A stretch of DNA of 53,289 nt from Microcystis aeruginosa LEGE 91341 (GCF_015206885.1 NZ_JADEXY010000008.1:1-53289), one strand, 5' to 3'; shown: positions 24,731 to 33,985, numbered from the stretch's first letter. Numbers and translations are program-made. The notes: a model not told the origin generated them from the letters alone.

Positions 24731-25927
24731 TTGAACGCCAAAAAAACGGGAATTTTCTTGACAATTGCCCTGAGTTGTGCTTTAGCGGGGAAAGCAGCGA
24801 TCGCTAATACTTCCCCTTTGGAGGGGACTCGATGGAAACTAAGGGGATGGACAGCCGGAAGTTTGGTGAAAGAAACGGAAATTACTGCCGCTTTCCAGAA
24901 AAATATTCTCAGTGGTTCGGCCGGATGCAACCAGTATAATACTGGCTATCAAGTCAATGATGACACGCTTCAGATCAACCAAGCGATCGCTACTACGAAA
25001 AAAGCTTGTCCGGAACCGCAGATGAAACAGGAAAATCAATATCTTGCTGCCTTGCAAGGAGTGGAACAATTCCAAGTGACAGCTAAAGGCGATTTACAAT
25101 TATTTTATCGTACTCCCGAAGGTTTAGGAATACTCACCTTTACCCCCGCACCAACCACCACGCGCACGGAAAAGACAATTTATATCCATTCTCGGAAACA
25201 ACCCTGTGATCAAGGCGCAACTAAAGACTGTTTACAGATGCGAGAGAAACCAGAGGAAAACTGGAGATTGTTCCCTAATACTATCGAGGGATTTGATTAT
25301 AAACCGGGATTTTTCTATCAAATTAAAGTTAGCGTTGAAACCGTATCCAATCCAGCTACTAATCAAAATTCAGAAACATGGAAGCTATTAGAAGTTATTA
25401 GCCAAACCCCAGAAAAAGAAACTCCGCGAGCTTGGTTTGATCGACCGTTAACTAATTGGAATAAAGCCAAGGCCTCTATCCCCAAATCCCCCGTTAAAAC
25501 CGTGATAGATAACCAGTGTCGTGAACAGGTTCGTCCGGCAATTACTGCCAATGATCAAGCGCTTAATAAAGCAGGATGGTTACTGTACGGGGCCGTGCAA
25601 ACCTATGGTAAAACTAGCGTTATTTCGGCCATGAGTGGAGTGGATGGAATGTGCCGACCGATGGGTTATCAAGACTTTGTTTTTGTCGATGGTAAATTCG
25701 CTGGCACTCTTTCCCCGCGACCGATGGATTCCCGCACTGATGGTGCATCTCAGAGAATTGTTTTACAAAATAGCGATCGAATTATTGTGGTTTTTAATCG
25801 CTATAAAGATACGGATCCTCTCTGTTGTCCTTCCCAATTAAGTCGCGTTATTTATCAAATTGAAACAGTCAGCGGAGTGCCAGTTGTTGTTCCCAAAGAA
25901 GCAGAAACAGAAGCAGTAAGAAACTAA
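24731..25927 (+). CDS. exported META / DUF4377 / LppP-LprE-type protein
   Basis: About 398 residues. Start TTG 24731 is preferred because GAGGAG lies ten bases upstream; TTG 24710 is in frame too. A signal peptide (GIFLTIALSCALAGKAAIA) is followed by a META domain (LEGTRWKLRGW ... LSGSAGCNQYNTGYQV ... ATTKKACPEPQM), as in HslJ; then a DUF4377 segment (IHSRKQPCDQG, CLQMREKPEENWRLF, IEGFDYKPGF); then a LppP/LprE-like C-terminal region (AGWLLYGAVQTYGKTSVIS, RYKDTDPLCCPSQLSRVIY). META proteins are periplasmic or surface-located and loosely linked to stress and motility. Several Cys pairs suggest disulfides in the periplasm. Exact role unknown. Confidence 0.8.
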   Translation: MNAKKTGIFLTIALSCALAGKAAIANTSPLEGTRWKLRGWTAGSLVKETEITAAFQKNILSGSAGCNQYNTGYQVNDDTLQINQAIATTKKACPEPQMKQENQYLAALQGVEQFQVTAKGDLQLFYRTPEGLGILTFTPAPTTTRTEKTIYIHSRKQPCDQGATKDCLQMREKPEENWRLFPNTIEGFDYKPGFFYQIKVSVETVSNPATNQNSETWKLLEVISQTPEKETPRAWFDRPLTNWNKAKASIPKSPVKTVIDNQCREQVRPAITANDQALNKAGWLLYGAVQTYGKTSVISAMSGVDGMCRPMGYQDFVFVDGKFAGTLSPRPMDSRTDGASQRIVLQNSDRIIVVFNRYKDTDPLCCPSQLSRVIYQIETVSGVPVVVPKEAETEAVRN

Positions 25928-26033
25928 TTCAGTTATCAGTTATCAGTTATCAGTTATCAGTTATCAGTTATCAGTTATCAGTTATCAGTGAGATAGGGAT
26001 AAAAAGACTGGCAGCTAATAGCTTCCTTTTTAT
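25928..26033. repeat. heptamer array (CAGTTAT)n
   Basis: About eight exact copies of CAGTTAT run from 25930 to 25989, directly after the META-protein stop codon, and are followed by a short unique stretch up to the MITE at 26034. Confidence 0.9.
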
Positions 26034-26130
26034 TATAGCGGTAAGCGCTTGAGTGAGATACAAACCAAGCTTTGCCTAGCATGGTTTATAGCTCGTGACA
26101 CTGTACCTCATACGACTGCACACCGCTATA
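26034..26130. mobile_element. MITE with TATAGCGGT inverted ends (97 bp)
   Basis: TATAGCGGT at 26034-26042 and ACCGCTATA at 26122-26130 are exact inverted repeats; inverted similarity continues about 30 bp inwards (shared GAG-TACA blocks). TA at both ends fits TA target duplication. Same size class and same TATAGC start as the element at 4541-4642, so both may depend on IS630-like transposases, but the inner sequences differ. Confidence 0.8.
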
Positions 26131-26229
26131 TACTAAATCTGGTGATTAAAAACTGATTATTTATTTCCCCTTTTGCCTTTTGCCTTTTGCCTGTCTTGAT
26201 ATGTAGCCTATACTCAACGGATTTAGTAT
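26130..26229. mobile_element. MITE, ATACTAAATC family (100 bp copy)
   Basis: ATACTAAATC 26130-26139 and GATTTAGTAT 26220-26229 are perfect inverted ends. The centre holds (TTTTGCC) heptamers. It directly abuts the preceding MITE, sharing its terminal A. Related to 5143-5291. Confidence 0.8.
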
Positions 26230-26396
26230 TATATCTCCCGCAAAAGTGAGTTTTTAATTGCATTTTCCAGAAAAAGATCGCTTTTCTAGCAGTAGAAAAT
26301 AATCTATTTCTTTCTGCTTCTCCTGACTCGGAGAATACTGGCTCGGAGACTCCTCACTTAACGGAAGATTTTTAATTTATGCAGCAGGTTTAGTGA

Positions 26397-27218
26397 TTAG
26401 GCACTGATACCAGATAAGTAGTTATAGAATTCTAATAACTCCTCATTAGTTAGCAGTAAACGGGACTTTTTGCCATAGGTAGAAATCAGGTATTCCCGAC
26501 CTTTTTCTGTAGTCCAAGCTAATCGTTTCATCTCCACATCAATTTTAGTTTTAAGCACTGAATAGTCGATTTCTTCGGGAATAATAACAACTGGTTCCAG
26601 TGCCGGGGGTTCTTCTTCAGTTAAACTCGCTTCTTCTGGCAATTCTGATAATAAGGAGTAATTATCGGGTTCCATTTCTAATAATAAAGGCTCTGGTTCC
26701 GGTAAAGGAATATCCTGAACTTGGGGTAATTCCGGTTCAATTTTAGCCGGGGGAATATCCTTAACTTCAGGTAATTCCGGTTCAATTTTAGCTGGGGGAA
26801 TATCCTGAACCTGGGGTAATTCCGGTTCAATTTTAGCTAGGGGAATATCCTGAACTTGGGGTAATTCCAGTTCAATTTTAGCTTCAGGACGAGGTATTTC
26901 AGTGACTTTAGCCGTTTTAGTCGATTTTTTGGCACTAGGGACGGTTTTAGGTAAATCTTCTGGCAGAGAAATATTATTGGGGCTGATTTTTTCCACAAGC
27001 TGGAGATCGGGGGTGTTTTCAGCCTCTAAAAGCAGTAAAGCTCGTTCTCTGGCTCTATCTTCGGCGATTTCCACCGTATCTGCCGCTGCTAAACCTGTAA
27101 CGACCGTTTTTCCCTCAATTTCGATGATCGCTCTCACAATATACTTACCGTGATCGATTTGAACTAACTCGCTAATCAGGGCAACTTGGGGGTAACGTTG
27201 GCGTAACTTTTGCAACAT
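26397..27218 (-). CDS. uncharacterised cyanobacterial protein with repeat linker
   Basis: About 273 residues from ATG 27218 (MLQKLRQRYP); 23 more codons are open upstream. Three parts: residues 1-70 are a compact alpha/beta region (ALISELVQIDHGKYIVRAII, GLAAADTVEIAEDRARERAL) similar in pattern to Rad52/dsRBD-like folds; residues ~110-220 are an acidic, Pro-rich linker with four 15-residue repeats (AKIEPELPQVQDIPP); the last ~50 residues (KRLAWTTEKGREYLISTYGKKSRLLLTNEELLEFYNYL) resemble the short C-terminal domain found on several cyanobacterial DNA-metabolism proteins. A nucleic-acid role is therefore possible but is inference. The gene is alone, facing away from the RNase-like gene. Confidence 0.55.
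   Translation of the reverse strand: MLQKLRQRYPQVALISELVQIDHGKYIVRAIIEIEGKTVVTGLAAADTVEIAEDRARERALLLLEAENTPDLQLVEKISPNNISLPEDLPKTVPSAKKSTKTAKVTEIPRPEAKIELELPQVQDIPLAKIEPELPQVQDIPPAKIEPELPEVKDIPPAKIEPELPQVQDIPLPEPEPLLLEMEPDNYSLLSELPEEASLTEEEPPALEPVVIIPEEIDYSVLKTKIDVEMKRLAWTTEKGREYLISTYGKKSRLLLTNEELLEFYNYLSGISA
26707..26886 (-). repeat. four 45-bp direct repeats inside the gene
   Basis: Units begin at 26707, 26752, 26797 and 26842, each starting GGAATATCCT on the plus strand, with a few substitutions. They encode the 15-residue Pro/Glu linker repeats and keep the frame. Confidence 0.9.
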
Positions 27219-27640
27219 GGTGACTTTTTCGAGTTCTTTTGTACTTATACTAGAATACTCTATCGTAATTATGGAAAAATGTAGCAAGTTCTTGCTAAGA
27301 TCAAAGATTAGATAAAATTTTCAGTCCTAGGATTAGCCTTGCCCATAGTAACAAGATTCTACTAGGCTGAAGCTTCTGCCAGAAAGACAAGCGATCGCCA
27401 AAAAGTATGCCAGTGTTCGCTATTGGCTTATCCTAAGGAAGGATTCGATAATTCTCAAGGTAGGTTCGGGTGTTCGATGCTTGCTTAGTTTACCTTCACT
27501 GTTACCTACAGCGATCGCAATTAGCCCGATAGAGACAATCTCTCGAGTCAATGGTTTAAATCAATCCTCTCATTATATAAGTATTTAAACTTAATTGTCC
27601 ACCATTCCGTCAGTGTCTTGTAAGTAAGGATTATTGTTAG
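27219..27640. other. intergenic region between divergent genes
   Basis: 422 bases with two HIP1 octamers (around 27391 and 27512) and no RNA gene, array or clear terminator. It should hold the promoters of the unnamed minus-strand gene and of the RNase-like gene. A ribosome site for ATG 27641 is weak (GTAAGGATTATTGTTAG). Confidence 0.45.
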
Positions 27641-29893
27641 ATGGACTTCTCGATCGCCACACTTCTCTCTCATCTTAGTGATGATAAATTAGCTACGGGT
27701 AAACTTCTCGAAAAAAAATTAGGCTGCGAAGACGATCCCGAAAGCTGCGAAAAATTGCAAGTGATTCTCGATGCTTTGGAACGTCTGGGAATGGTTGTCA
27801 AAGAACGCGGGCGCTATCGTCGTGTGATCGAGGAAAATATCGTAGAAGCAAAACTGCGCTGTTCCAGTAAAGAATTTTGCTTTGCTATCCAAGATATCGA
27901 AGATGCTGATGACATCTACGTCTCGAAAAATCATCTCAGTAACGCTTGGAATGGCGATCGAGTTTTAGTCAAAATCATCCGCGAGGGAACCCGTCGTCGT
28001 TCCCCAGAAGGAGAGGTGAGATTAATTCTCGAACGAGCTAATCCTTCGCTTCTAGCGCAAGTAAAACAGGAAAATGAGCAGTTTGTGGCGGTTCCCCTCG
28101 ATGATCGCCTTAAATTTACGCTTAATCTCCTCGAAAATGGTCAAAATCTCCAAGAAAATATCGATCACCTCGTTCATGTTTCCGTCCTCCGTTATCCCCT
28201 AGGGGAAATGCCTCCCATCGGTAAAGTTACTCGCATTCTCGGTTCTACTGCCGAGGCCGCTGCCGACACGGATATCGTCTCCTGTAAACACGATCTCCCC
28301 CATAATTTTCCGCCAGAAGCCCTCGAAATTGCCGATAATTTAGCAGATTTCTTCGATAGTGGCGAAAAAGAACAACTGCGAAATTTAACCCAACTCTTCA
28401 CCTTTACCATCGAAGATGACACCCCCCTGGATTATCCCCCAATCATTGAAAATGCCTTTTCTTTAGAGAAAATCAACCAAAATCGCTGGCAAGTCGCCAT
28501 TCATATCAGCGATGTCACCCGTTACATCGAACGGGGCGGATTATTGGATAAAGTTGCCAAAAAACGGGGAACTGCCGTCTATTTAGGCGAAAAAGTGCTG
28601 CCATTAGTCCCGGCTGCCCTTGCCAGTCGTTGTTCCCTGTCACCCCAAGAACAGCGCCCCGCTATTTCTATCCTCGTCACCCTCGATGATAAGGGGGAGC
28701 TAGTGGAGTACGAAATCACCCGCAGCCTCATCCAAGTGGATCAACATTTTACCTATCAACAGGTGCGCGATCTGCTCAGTGAAGAAGATAGCGCAGCTGC
28801 CCCCACCGATACCGTTGAAACCTTGAAAGATTTATTTTTCAGCGTTTGCCCCACCCTCAAATCCCAACGTCTCCAGCGGGGTAGTTTTGATATTCAATTA
28901 GACAAAATCTCTCCCTACAAAGACGAAGGACGGGGGGGGACTGTTCTCGCTTCTAATAATTTACCGGCCCGTTCTTTACTGACAGAAGTGGCAATTTTAG
29001 CCGGCAAAGTTGTCGCTGAACATTTGCAAGCTTTAAACTTGCCCTGTATCTACTGTGGACAATCGGAACCAGATTGGGATGAATTGGAGGATTTACTCAA
29101 ATTGGCCAATAATTTAGGGGCAGAATTAAATTTAACTGCCGAGGAGGAGATTAAACCCAATGACTATCAAAATCTCACCCGCACTTTTTCCGCTTCTTCA
29201 TCGGTGAAAGTCCTCAATTATCTGCTGCAAGAAACTCTCAAATTAGTTAGATATAGCAGCCATCCTCTACCCCATTTTGGTTTGGCCTATCCTAGCAATT
29301 ATACCCACTGTCTCTCCCCCCTACAAAGATATGCTGATCTTTGGGTACAACGGGTGTTAAAACTCCTATTAACCGAGGGGAAAGATCGCCGCAGCAAAAT
29401 CGTCAAAGTTGGGTTTAATTTGGGCAGTAATAGCTGTCATGGACAGATTAATTGGAATATTCTCCCAAGTCAAATTCAGGAGGAGTTAGAAGAAGAAAGC
29501 CATCTAATTGTTTCCCATCTCAATGATCGCTCAAAAATTGCTGAAGATGCGGAAAAAGACCTAGAAGGATTGAAAAAAGCCGAGAAAATGAAAGAAAGAA
29601 TGGGTCAAGTTTTTCGCGGCTTAATTACCGGTGTACAATCCTATGGTTTCTTCGTGGAAATTTCCGATTTATTAGTGGAAGGATTGGTCCATGTTTCTTC
29701 TCTCAAGGATGATTGGTACGAATATCGCGCTCGTCATAGCTGTTTGGTAGGACGGAAAAATCGCGTTGCCTATCGTCTCGGTGATGAGGTAGAAGTGGAG
29801 GTAAAAGATGTAGACTATTATCGTCAGCAAATCGATCTAGTTACGGTTAGCGGTGGCAGTTCAGCAAGTTATGACGACTTAGAAGAAGATTAA
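27641..29893 (+). CDS. RNase II/R family protein with degenerate catalytic Asp cluster
   Basis: 750 residues. Order: N-terminal winged-helix-like region (1-70), a cold-shock-type OB region, RNB domain (~265-590), and a C-terminal S1 domain (~655-740: GQVFRGLITGVQSYGFFVEI, LVEGLVHVSSL). The family degrades RNA 3' to 5'. The RNB domain normally holds D-x5-D-x-D-D; here the aligned stretch reads FTIEDDTPLDYPPIIENAF, so the last two Asp are absent by any simple alignment. Downstream blocks such as VAIHISDVTRYI and SPLQRYADLWVQRVL remain. It belongs to the VacB/Zam-like cyanobacterial group; it may be an RNA-binding non-catalytic member. It is followed two bases later by the DUF3153 gene, so they are likely an operon. 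Confidence 0.85.
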   Translation: MDFSIATLLSHLSDDKLATGKLLEKKLGCEDDPESCEKLQVILDALERLGMVVKERGRYRRVIEENIVEAKLRCSSKEFCFAIQDIEDADDIYVSKNHLSNAWNGDRVLVKIIREGTRRRSPEGEVRLILERANPSLLAQVKQENEQFVAVPLDDRLKFTLNLLENGQNLQENIDHLVHVSVLRYPLGEMPPIGKVTRILGSTAEAAADTDIVSCKHDLPHNFPPEALEIADNLADFFDSGEKEQLRNLTQLFTFTIEDDTPLDYPPIIENAFSLEKINQNRWQVAIHISDVTRYIERGGLLDKVAKKRGTAVYLGEKVLPLVPAALASRCSLSPQEQRPAISILVTLDDKGELVEYEITRSLIQVDQHFTYQQVRDLLSEEDSAAAPTDTVETLKDLFFSVCPTLKSQRLQRGSFDIQLDKISPYKDEGRGGTVLASNNLPARSLLTEVAILAGKVVAEHLQALNLPCIYCGQSEPDWDELEDLLKLANNLGAELNLTAEEEIKPNDYQNLTRTFSASSSVKVLNYLLQETLKLVRYSSHPLPHFGLAYPSNYTHCLSPLQRYADLWVQRVLKLLLTEGKDRRSKIVKVGFNLGSNSCHGQINWNILPSQIQEELEEESHLIVSHLNDRSKIAEDAEKDLEGLKKAEKMKERMGQVFRGLITGVQSYGFFVEISDLLVEGLVHVSSLKDDWYEYRARHSCLVGRKNRVAYRLGDEVEVEVKDVDYYRQQIDLVTVSGGSSASYDDLEED

Positions 29894-29895
29894 TT

Positions 29896-30678
29896 ATGAA
29901 TCAACCAACCACCGAAAAAATCGGGAAAAACCGCTTTATTCTGCCCTTTTTATGCGGTATTTTTCTCTTTTTAACTGGCTGTGTCCGTTACGATGTGGGC
30001 ATTAATTTTCCCCACCAACACCACGGGGAAATTATTCAACATATCACCCTCGGACAACGTTTAACCAGTCTCAGTCAAACCGAAGCCACTAAATGGTTAA
30101 ATAGTATCGAACAGAGGGCAAAATTACTTAAGGGGAAAACCGCTCATATTTCCGAACGAGAAATAATTGTCAATATTCCCTTTAGTAATAGTCAGGAATT
30201 AGAGGAAAAATTCAATCAGTTTTTTGATCCTAGTTCTTCCTTTAAAATCACAAATTCTCCTAATACCGATGATAGCAAATTACTGCAACTAGATTCAAAA
30301 CTGGCAGTGACAGAACAAGATTGGTTCTTTTTGACCCAGAAAAACTTAAAATTAACCGTTGATTTGCGGGCTTTAGGTGTACTTTCTGAACAGGGAAATA
30401 TTATCATTAGCCCCGGTTCCTTAGTCGATATCGACTTCGCTTTAAAGACTCCCTTTGCAGGTCAAAATATTGAAGATGACTCACGATTAAATCCCTCAGT
30501 AGAACAAGTTGAAAATCAGTTAATTTGGCATTTAAAACCGGGAGAAATTAATACCATCGCGGCAGATTTTTGGGTTCCTAACTATTTAGGTATCGGCACA
30601 ATAATTATTGTTTTAATAACAGTTTTTGCCTATTACTTGAAATATAAACGCTTGCCCGGTGCATCCCCATCGACTTAA
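29896..30678 (+). CDS. DUF3153 lipoprotein
   Basis: 260 residues, ATG two bases after the RNase-like gene stop. A lipobox ends the signal segment (FLFLTGC, Cys ~29). The central part is the DUF3153 domain seen across cyanobacteria (INFPHQHHGEIIQHITLGQRL, WLNSIEQRAKLLKGK, WFFLTQKNLKLTVDLRALGV). A single transmembrane helix near the C-terminus (YLGIGTIIIVLITVFAYYL) is followed by a short basic tail, so the protein is attached at both ends. Function unknown; conserved adjacency with an RNase-like gene is not obviously informative. Confidence 0.8.
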   Translation: MNQPTTEKIGKNRFILPFLCGIFLFLTGCVRYDVGINFPHQHHGEIIQHITLGQRLTSLSQTEATKWLNSIEQRAKLLKGKTAHISEREIIVNIPFSNSQELEEKFNQFFDPSSSFKITNSPNTDDSKLLQLDSKLAVTEQDWFFLTQKNLKLTVDLRALGVLSEQGNIIISPGSLVDIDFALKTPFAGQNIEDDSRLNPSVEQVENQLIWHLKPGEINTIAADFWVPNYLGIGTIIIVLITVFAYYLKYKRLPGASPST

Positions 30679-30691
30679 ATTGAGAGGGCAA

Positions 30692-30887
30692 CTAAGTAGT
30701 TAGTGTTAAAAACTGTCAGACACCCCCCTTATCAAGGGGGGATTAAGGGGGTATCAACACCCCCCTTATCAAGGGGGGATTAAGGGGGTATCAACACCCC
30801 CCTTATCAAGGGGGGATTAAGGGGGTATCAACACCCCCCTTATCAAGGGGGTATCCATCTTCAATTTAATTATAACCAGCTACTTAT
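30692..30887. mobile_element. MITE-like repeat with 37-bp core triplicated
   Basis: Ends CTAAGTAG (30692) and CTACTTA (30880-30886) are inverted and share flanking blocks with 22826-22941. Inside, a 37-bp unit beginning ACACCCCCCTTATCAAGGGG is present at 30720, 30757 and 30794, plus a partial fourth at 30831. Each unit forms a CCCCCC/GGGGGG hairpin. Not a CRISPR: units are contiguous with no spacers. Confidence 0.75.
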
Positions 30888-31048
30888 TGACCGAGATTTA
30901 ATGATCAATGGGGTAAAAATTAGCCAACTCTAAAACTGATCTAAAAATTGGCCAACAATAGGGAAATTTTTGGCTAGGATCAAACCATAGTCACAATTGA
31001 AACTAGACGGGTTTTCACTTTTTTACTTTATTACTGGCAATTACAGTT

Positions 31049-32095
31049 ATGGTTAACAATATTCCCTTTTCTATCCCCGAATATAGCCTCGATCGAGATT
31101 GTACCACCCTCTCCCGTCACGTCCTGCAACAACTACAAAGCTTTTCCCCCGACGCACAGGATTTAAGCGCAATTATGAGTCGGATTGCCCTAGCGGGGAA
31201 ATTAATTGCCCGTCGTCTCAGTAAAGCGGGATTAATGGCGGATGTGCTAGGTTTTACCGGAGAAACCAACGTCCAAGGGGAATCAGTCAAGAAAATGGAC
31301 GTTTTTGCCAATGAAGTATTTATCTCGGTTTTTAAGCAAAGTGGTTTAGTTTGCCGTCTTGCTTCCGAGGAAATGGATAAACCCTATTATATCCCAGAAA
31401 ACTGTCCCATCGGTCGCTATACTCTACTCTACGACCCGATCGATGGTTCTTCCAATGTGGATATTAACCTAAATGTGGGTTCGATTTTTGCCATCCGTCA
31501 ACAGGAAGACAATGATTTAGACGGAGAAGCGCGGGATTTACTGCAAAATGGTCGTAAACAAATAGCAGCTGGCTATATTCTCTACGGACCCTCGACTATT
31601 TTAGTTTACTCGATCGGTCGCGGTGTTCATGCTTTTGTCCTTGACCCCAGTTTAGGGGAATTTATCCTCGCCCAAGAGAATATTATTATCCCCGACCATG
31701 GTCCAATTTATAGTACCAATGAGGGCAATTTTTGGCAGTGGGATGAGGCGATTCGCGACTATACCCGTTATGTCCACCGTCATGATGGTTACACGGCCCG
31801 TTACAGTGGGGCATTAGTGGGAGATATCCATCGAATTTTAATGCAGGGTGGAGTTTTTCTCTATCCGGGTACTGTTAAAAATCCCCAGGGAAAATTGCGC
31901 TTAATTTATGAAACTGCACCCCTTGCTTTTTTAATTGAACAGGCAGGAGGTAAAGCTAGTGATGGGTTGACAAATCTTTTAGATATCGTTCCCGATAAAT
32001 TACACTACCGAACACCTTTAGTGATCGGTAGTGTCGAAGATGTTAAATTAGTAGAGTCTTTTATCGCCGATCGTCGTCATCGCGATCAAGTTTAA
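31049..32095 (+). CDS. fbp: class I fructose-1,6-bisphosphatase
   Basis: 348 residues. Hydrolyses fructose 1,6-bisphosphate to fructose 6-phosphate in the cytosol, for gluconeogenesis and the Calvin cycle. Class I signature elements: [14 protein letters not shown] with the metal-site Glu region, ASEEMD, the [12 protein letters not shown] metal/substrate motif, [13 protein letters not shown], and [20 protein letters not shown]. Cyanobacteria usually also carry a class II (GlpX-type) dual FBP/SBPase elsewhere, so this copy may be the minor enzyme. Start ATG 31049; no clear SD. It precedes the aldolase gene by about 2 kb on the same strand. Confidence 0.93.
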   Translation: MVNNIPFSIPEYSLDRDCTTLSRHVLQQLQSFSPDAQDLSAIMSRIALAGKLIARRLSKAGLMADVLGFTGETNVQGESVKKMDVFANEVFISVFKQSGLVCRLASEEMDKPYYIPENCPIGRYTLLYDPIDGSSNVDINLNVGSIFAIRQQEDNDLDGEARDLLQNGRKQIAAGYILYGPSTILVYSIGRGVHAFVLDPSLGEFILAQENIIIPDHGPIYSTNEGNFWQWDEAIRDYTRYVHRHDGYTARYSGALVGDIHRILMQGGVFLYPGTVKNPQGKLRLIYETAPLAFLIEQAGGKASDGLTNLLDIVPDKLHYRTPLVIGSVEDVKLVESFIADRRHRDQV

Positions 32096-32122
32096 CTTAT
32101 AGTTTTATTTAGAGATATTGAC

Positions 32123-32599
32123 ATGGATTTACAATATCTGAAGTGGACTAAAAATGTAAGGCGACACGATGGTACATGGGCATATCGGGAATATAAGGTT
32201 TCTGATTCCTTCAAACTGGCATGGAAAGACGATGAAGTCAATGCCAATAAACCCGAAAAAGGTAGTTTGATACTACTCAGGCAGCAAGGGTATGTTACCC
32301 ATTTAGTAAAAGTTCTCGACTGCAAAGCCCAACGTGAAATTGGCAAGGATGATTATGACATCTATCGAAATGTTGAGGTGCTTTGGGCTATTGATTTTGA
32401 TAATCCACCTGTATCAGCCAAAGCAGATGCGATGTTTGATTATCGAGTCAGGTATCAGGGTGGGAATGTGATGGAATTGGAGAAGTTACCAACTTTCAGA
32501 CAGCGTTGGGATGACGATGGCGGTTTGGAGGGATTCCAAACTTACATTCAGAATTTATTGGGGCTGTCAAACAATGACAGAGAAAACAAGTCAGTTTAA
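32123..32599 (+). CDS. hypothetical protein (158 aa)
   Basis: I do not recognise the family. A 158-residue soluble, acidic protein, 27 bases after fbp, possibly cotranscribed. It contains a strand-rich centre (KGSLILLRQQGYVTHLVKVL) that could fit a PUA/EVE-like barrel, and an aromatic/acidic C-terminal part (LPTFRQRWDDDGGLEGFQTYI). No Cys-cluster, signal peptide or membrane segment. Codon use looks like that of its neighbours, so it is probably a real gene. Confidence 0.5.
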   Translation: MDLQYLKWTKNVRRHDGTWAYREYKVSDSFKLAWKDDEVNANKPEKGSLILLRQQGYVTHLVKVLDCKAQREIGKDDYDIYRNVEVLWAIDFDNPPVSAKADAMFDYRVRYQGGNVMELEKLPTFRQRWDDDGGLEGFQTYIQNLLGLSNNDRENKSV

Positions 32600-32725
32600 G
32601 CAAGTTTTAATCTCTTTAAAGCATACGGCCAGAGCAATCCTCTGGCAAATACAAGAATACGAAAATCAAGAAACTAAACCTCTCAATTGGACAGACTTTT
32701 ATACCTCGAATAAATCCGTGAATCA

Positions 32726-33853
32726 ATGCGTTATCGACGATTTGGCCGTACTAATTGGCAATTTTCGCTGTTTTCCCTGGGGACAATGCGCTGTTTGTCC
32801 TCAGAGTCGGTATTTGCCGCAACACTCGATCGCGCCCTAGAATTGGGGATTAATCACCTAGAAACGGCCAGAGGTTACGGTAATAGCGAAGTTTTTCTCG
32901 GTCGCTATCTGCAGCGTCAAGGGGTGCGGGAGCGGGTTTATCTGACTACGAAATTAGTCCCCACTCCCGATCGCCAAACTATGGAAAAAGCGATCGCCGA
33001 ATCCCTAGAACGATTACAATTAAATTACCTCGATTGTCTAGCAATTCACGGTATTAACACCCGCGAGCATTTAAACTGGATTAAAGACCCGCAAGGCTGC
33101 ATGAAAGCCGTTTTTATGGCCCAAGAAGCTGGAAAAATCGGCCATATTGGCTTTTCTACCCATGCACCCCTAGAAATTATTCTGGAGACAATCAATACAG
33201 ATTTCTTCGCTTTTGTCAATATCCATTACTATTTTTTTTGGCAAAGACAGCAACCAGCGATCGCTTTGGCGCAAACAAAGGACATGGGTGTGTTTATTAT
33301 CTCCCCTGCTGATAAGGGAGGTAGTCTCCACAGACCTCCCAAGAAGCTAGAGGAATTATGCGCCCCTTTTTCACCCCTAGAGCTAAATTATCGCTTTTTA
33401 TTAAGTGATCCGCGCATTACTACCCTCAGCGTCGGGGCAGCGATCCCAGAGGAATTAGAGGCAATTATTAACGTATCCGAACGAGATCAGCCCCTAGATG
33501 CGGCAGAAATTGCCGTTTTTAAGCGTTTAGAGGCACATTTAACCGATAAATTGGCCACAGATCTATGTAGTCAATGTTATCAATGTTTACCCTGTCCCGA
33601 AAATATTAACATCCCTGAAGTGTTGAGACTGCGGAATCTGGCAGTGGCTTACGAAATGACCGATTTTGGCCAGTATCGCTATCGAATGCTGGAAAATGCT
33701 GGTCATTGGTTCCCCGGACGCAAGGCCAATAATTGTACTGAATGTGGTGATTGTTTACCTCGCTGCCCGGAAAAATTGCCAATTCCCCAGCTGCTATTTA
33801 ATACACACGAACTACTTAACGGCCCACCGCAACGGAGATTGTGGTCATCTTAG
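32726..33853 (+). CDS. aldo/keto reductase with ferredoxin-like Cys clusters
   Basis: 375 residues. Residues 1-260 form an aldo/keto reductase barrel (RRFGRTNWQFSLFSLGTMR; LDRALELGINHLETARGYG with Tyr of the catalytic set; TKL; DCLAIHGI with the His). The C-terminal ~110 residues carry two Cys groups, CSQCYQCLPC and CTECGDCLPRCP, expected to hold one or two [4Fe-4S] clusters. Such fused AKRs are common in cyanobacteria and archaea; their substrates are mostly unknown. The start ATG 32726 gives the canonical MxYRRFGRT beginning; a small open frame covering 32573-32840 overlaps this start and is not believed. Confidence 0.85.
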   Translation: MRYRRFGRTNWQFSLFSLGTMRCLSSESVFAATLDRALELGINHLETARGYGNSEVFLGRYLQRQGVRERVYLTTKLVPTPDRQTMEKAIAESLERLQLNYLDCLAIHGINTREHLNWIKDPQGCMKAVFMAQEAGKIGHIGFSTHAPLEIILETINTDFFAFVNIHYYFFWQRQQPAIALAQTKDMGVFIISPADKGGSLHRPPKKLEELCAPFSPLELNYRFLLSDPRITTLSVGAAIPEELEAIINVSERDQPLDAAEIAVFKRLEAHLTDKLATDLCSQCYQCLPCPENINIPEVLRLRNLAVAYEMTDFGQYRYRMLENAGHWFPGRKANNCTECGDCLPRCPEKLPIPQLLFNTHELLNGPPQRRLWSS

Positions 33854-33985
33854 GACGAAACCCGAAAAAAATTTTTTTGGGGATCGTCAAAGTGTAAAAA
33901 CTATCTTAAGATTAACAGGTAAGAGAATTAACTTTCTTGAATTTAAAGAGACAAAAAACAAGAAATAGATTAAGGAGTAAAGGAT

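Noticed and set aside
30720-30858. CRISPR-like array of 37-bp units
   Set aside because: Units are contiguous and near-identical, with no spacers, and lie within inverted ends shared with other dispersed repeats; no cas genes are present.
32573-32840. Small frame between the hypothetical gene and the aldo/keto reductase
   Set aside because: It overlaps the reductase start by 115 bases in another frame and lacks a family or clear ribosome site; 32600-32725 is therefore left as leader.
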